Below are positions 45,498-45,972 of a stretch of 45,972 bases of DNA, piece after piece. Under the pieces are notes generated by a model that was not told the DNA's origin, made no database searches, and saw only the letters and a list, made by a program, of their open reading frames with translations. Both the position numbers and the translations under genes were made by a program. Every line of letters begins with the position of its first letter. Within the stretch, counting starts at the first letter, position 1. Origin of the DNA: a bacterium. Its GTDB lineage: Bacteria > 4484-113 > JAFGCY01. The stretch is from positions 1 through 45,972 of the forward strand of contig JAFGCY010000066.1 of the NCBI GenBank assembly GCA_016932385.1. The letters run 5' to 3'.

Positions 45498-45972
<475 letters not shown>

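Overview
This is a window of a mostly GC-rich bacterial genome. Conserved housekeeping genes are interleaved with large, AT-richer genes for exported proteins. Lipoprotein signal peptides (LxGC-type lipoboxes), a FliR/SctT-type export component, a type-2 isoleucyl-tRNA synthetase, cohesin/dockerin-like modules and many promoters placed 6-9 nt before the start codon point to a free-living, little-studied environmental bacterium. I cannot name the phylum. No phage, insertion sequence or CRISPR array is visible.

Layout. 1-5.6 kb: end of a secreted FN3-like protein, carA, and an exported repeat protein interrupted by an in-frame TGA. 5.6-8.6 kb: an AT-rich papain-like lipoprotein. 8.9-13.1 kb (minus): ileS preceded by what looks like a full isoleucine attenuator, tRNA-Leu and an S1-domain gene. 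13.2-18.2 kb: a secreted six-hairpin glycosidase-like protein, galactokinase and a sugar nucleotidyltransferase. 18.2-25 kb: a zinc-ribbon protein, a two-TM protein, a DnaQ-like exonuclease, a bacterial presenilin-like GxGD protease, a YycJ-like metallo-hydrolase, an ABC-F ATPase and a voltage-gated cation channel with a calcium-type filter. 25-29.3 kb: dnaB, purD, and a lone FliR homologue. 29.4-39.9 kb: an accessory block of subtilases and lipoproteins, with a tandem duplication, a microsatellite, a second in-frame TGA, three copies of a CBS-gene tail, and a cohesin/dockerin/subtilase pair. 39.9-46 kb: RelE-type toxin-antitoxin pair, TPR protein, NfeD plus flotillin, ArsC, RsfS, tRNA-Ala, and a partial Gly-rich secreted protein at the edge.

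How it fits together. The housekeeping genes supply pyrimidine (carA) and purine (purD) synthesis, translation (ileS, RsfS, two tRNAs, ABC-F) and replication (dnaB). The accessory genes appear to build the cell surface: proteases, lipoproteins and scaffold modules. The most notable candidates are the ileS leader (three consecutive Ile codons, mutually exclusive hairpins), the presenilin homologue (Asp, GxGD and PALP motifs all present), and the subtilase-lipoprotein region, which shows duplication, gene decay and possible phase variation.
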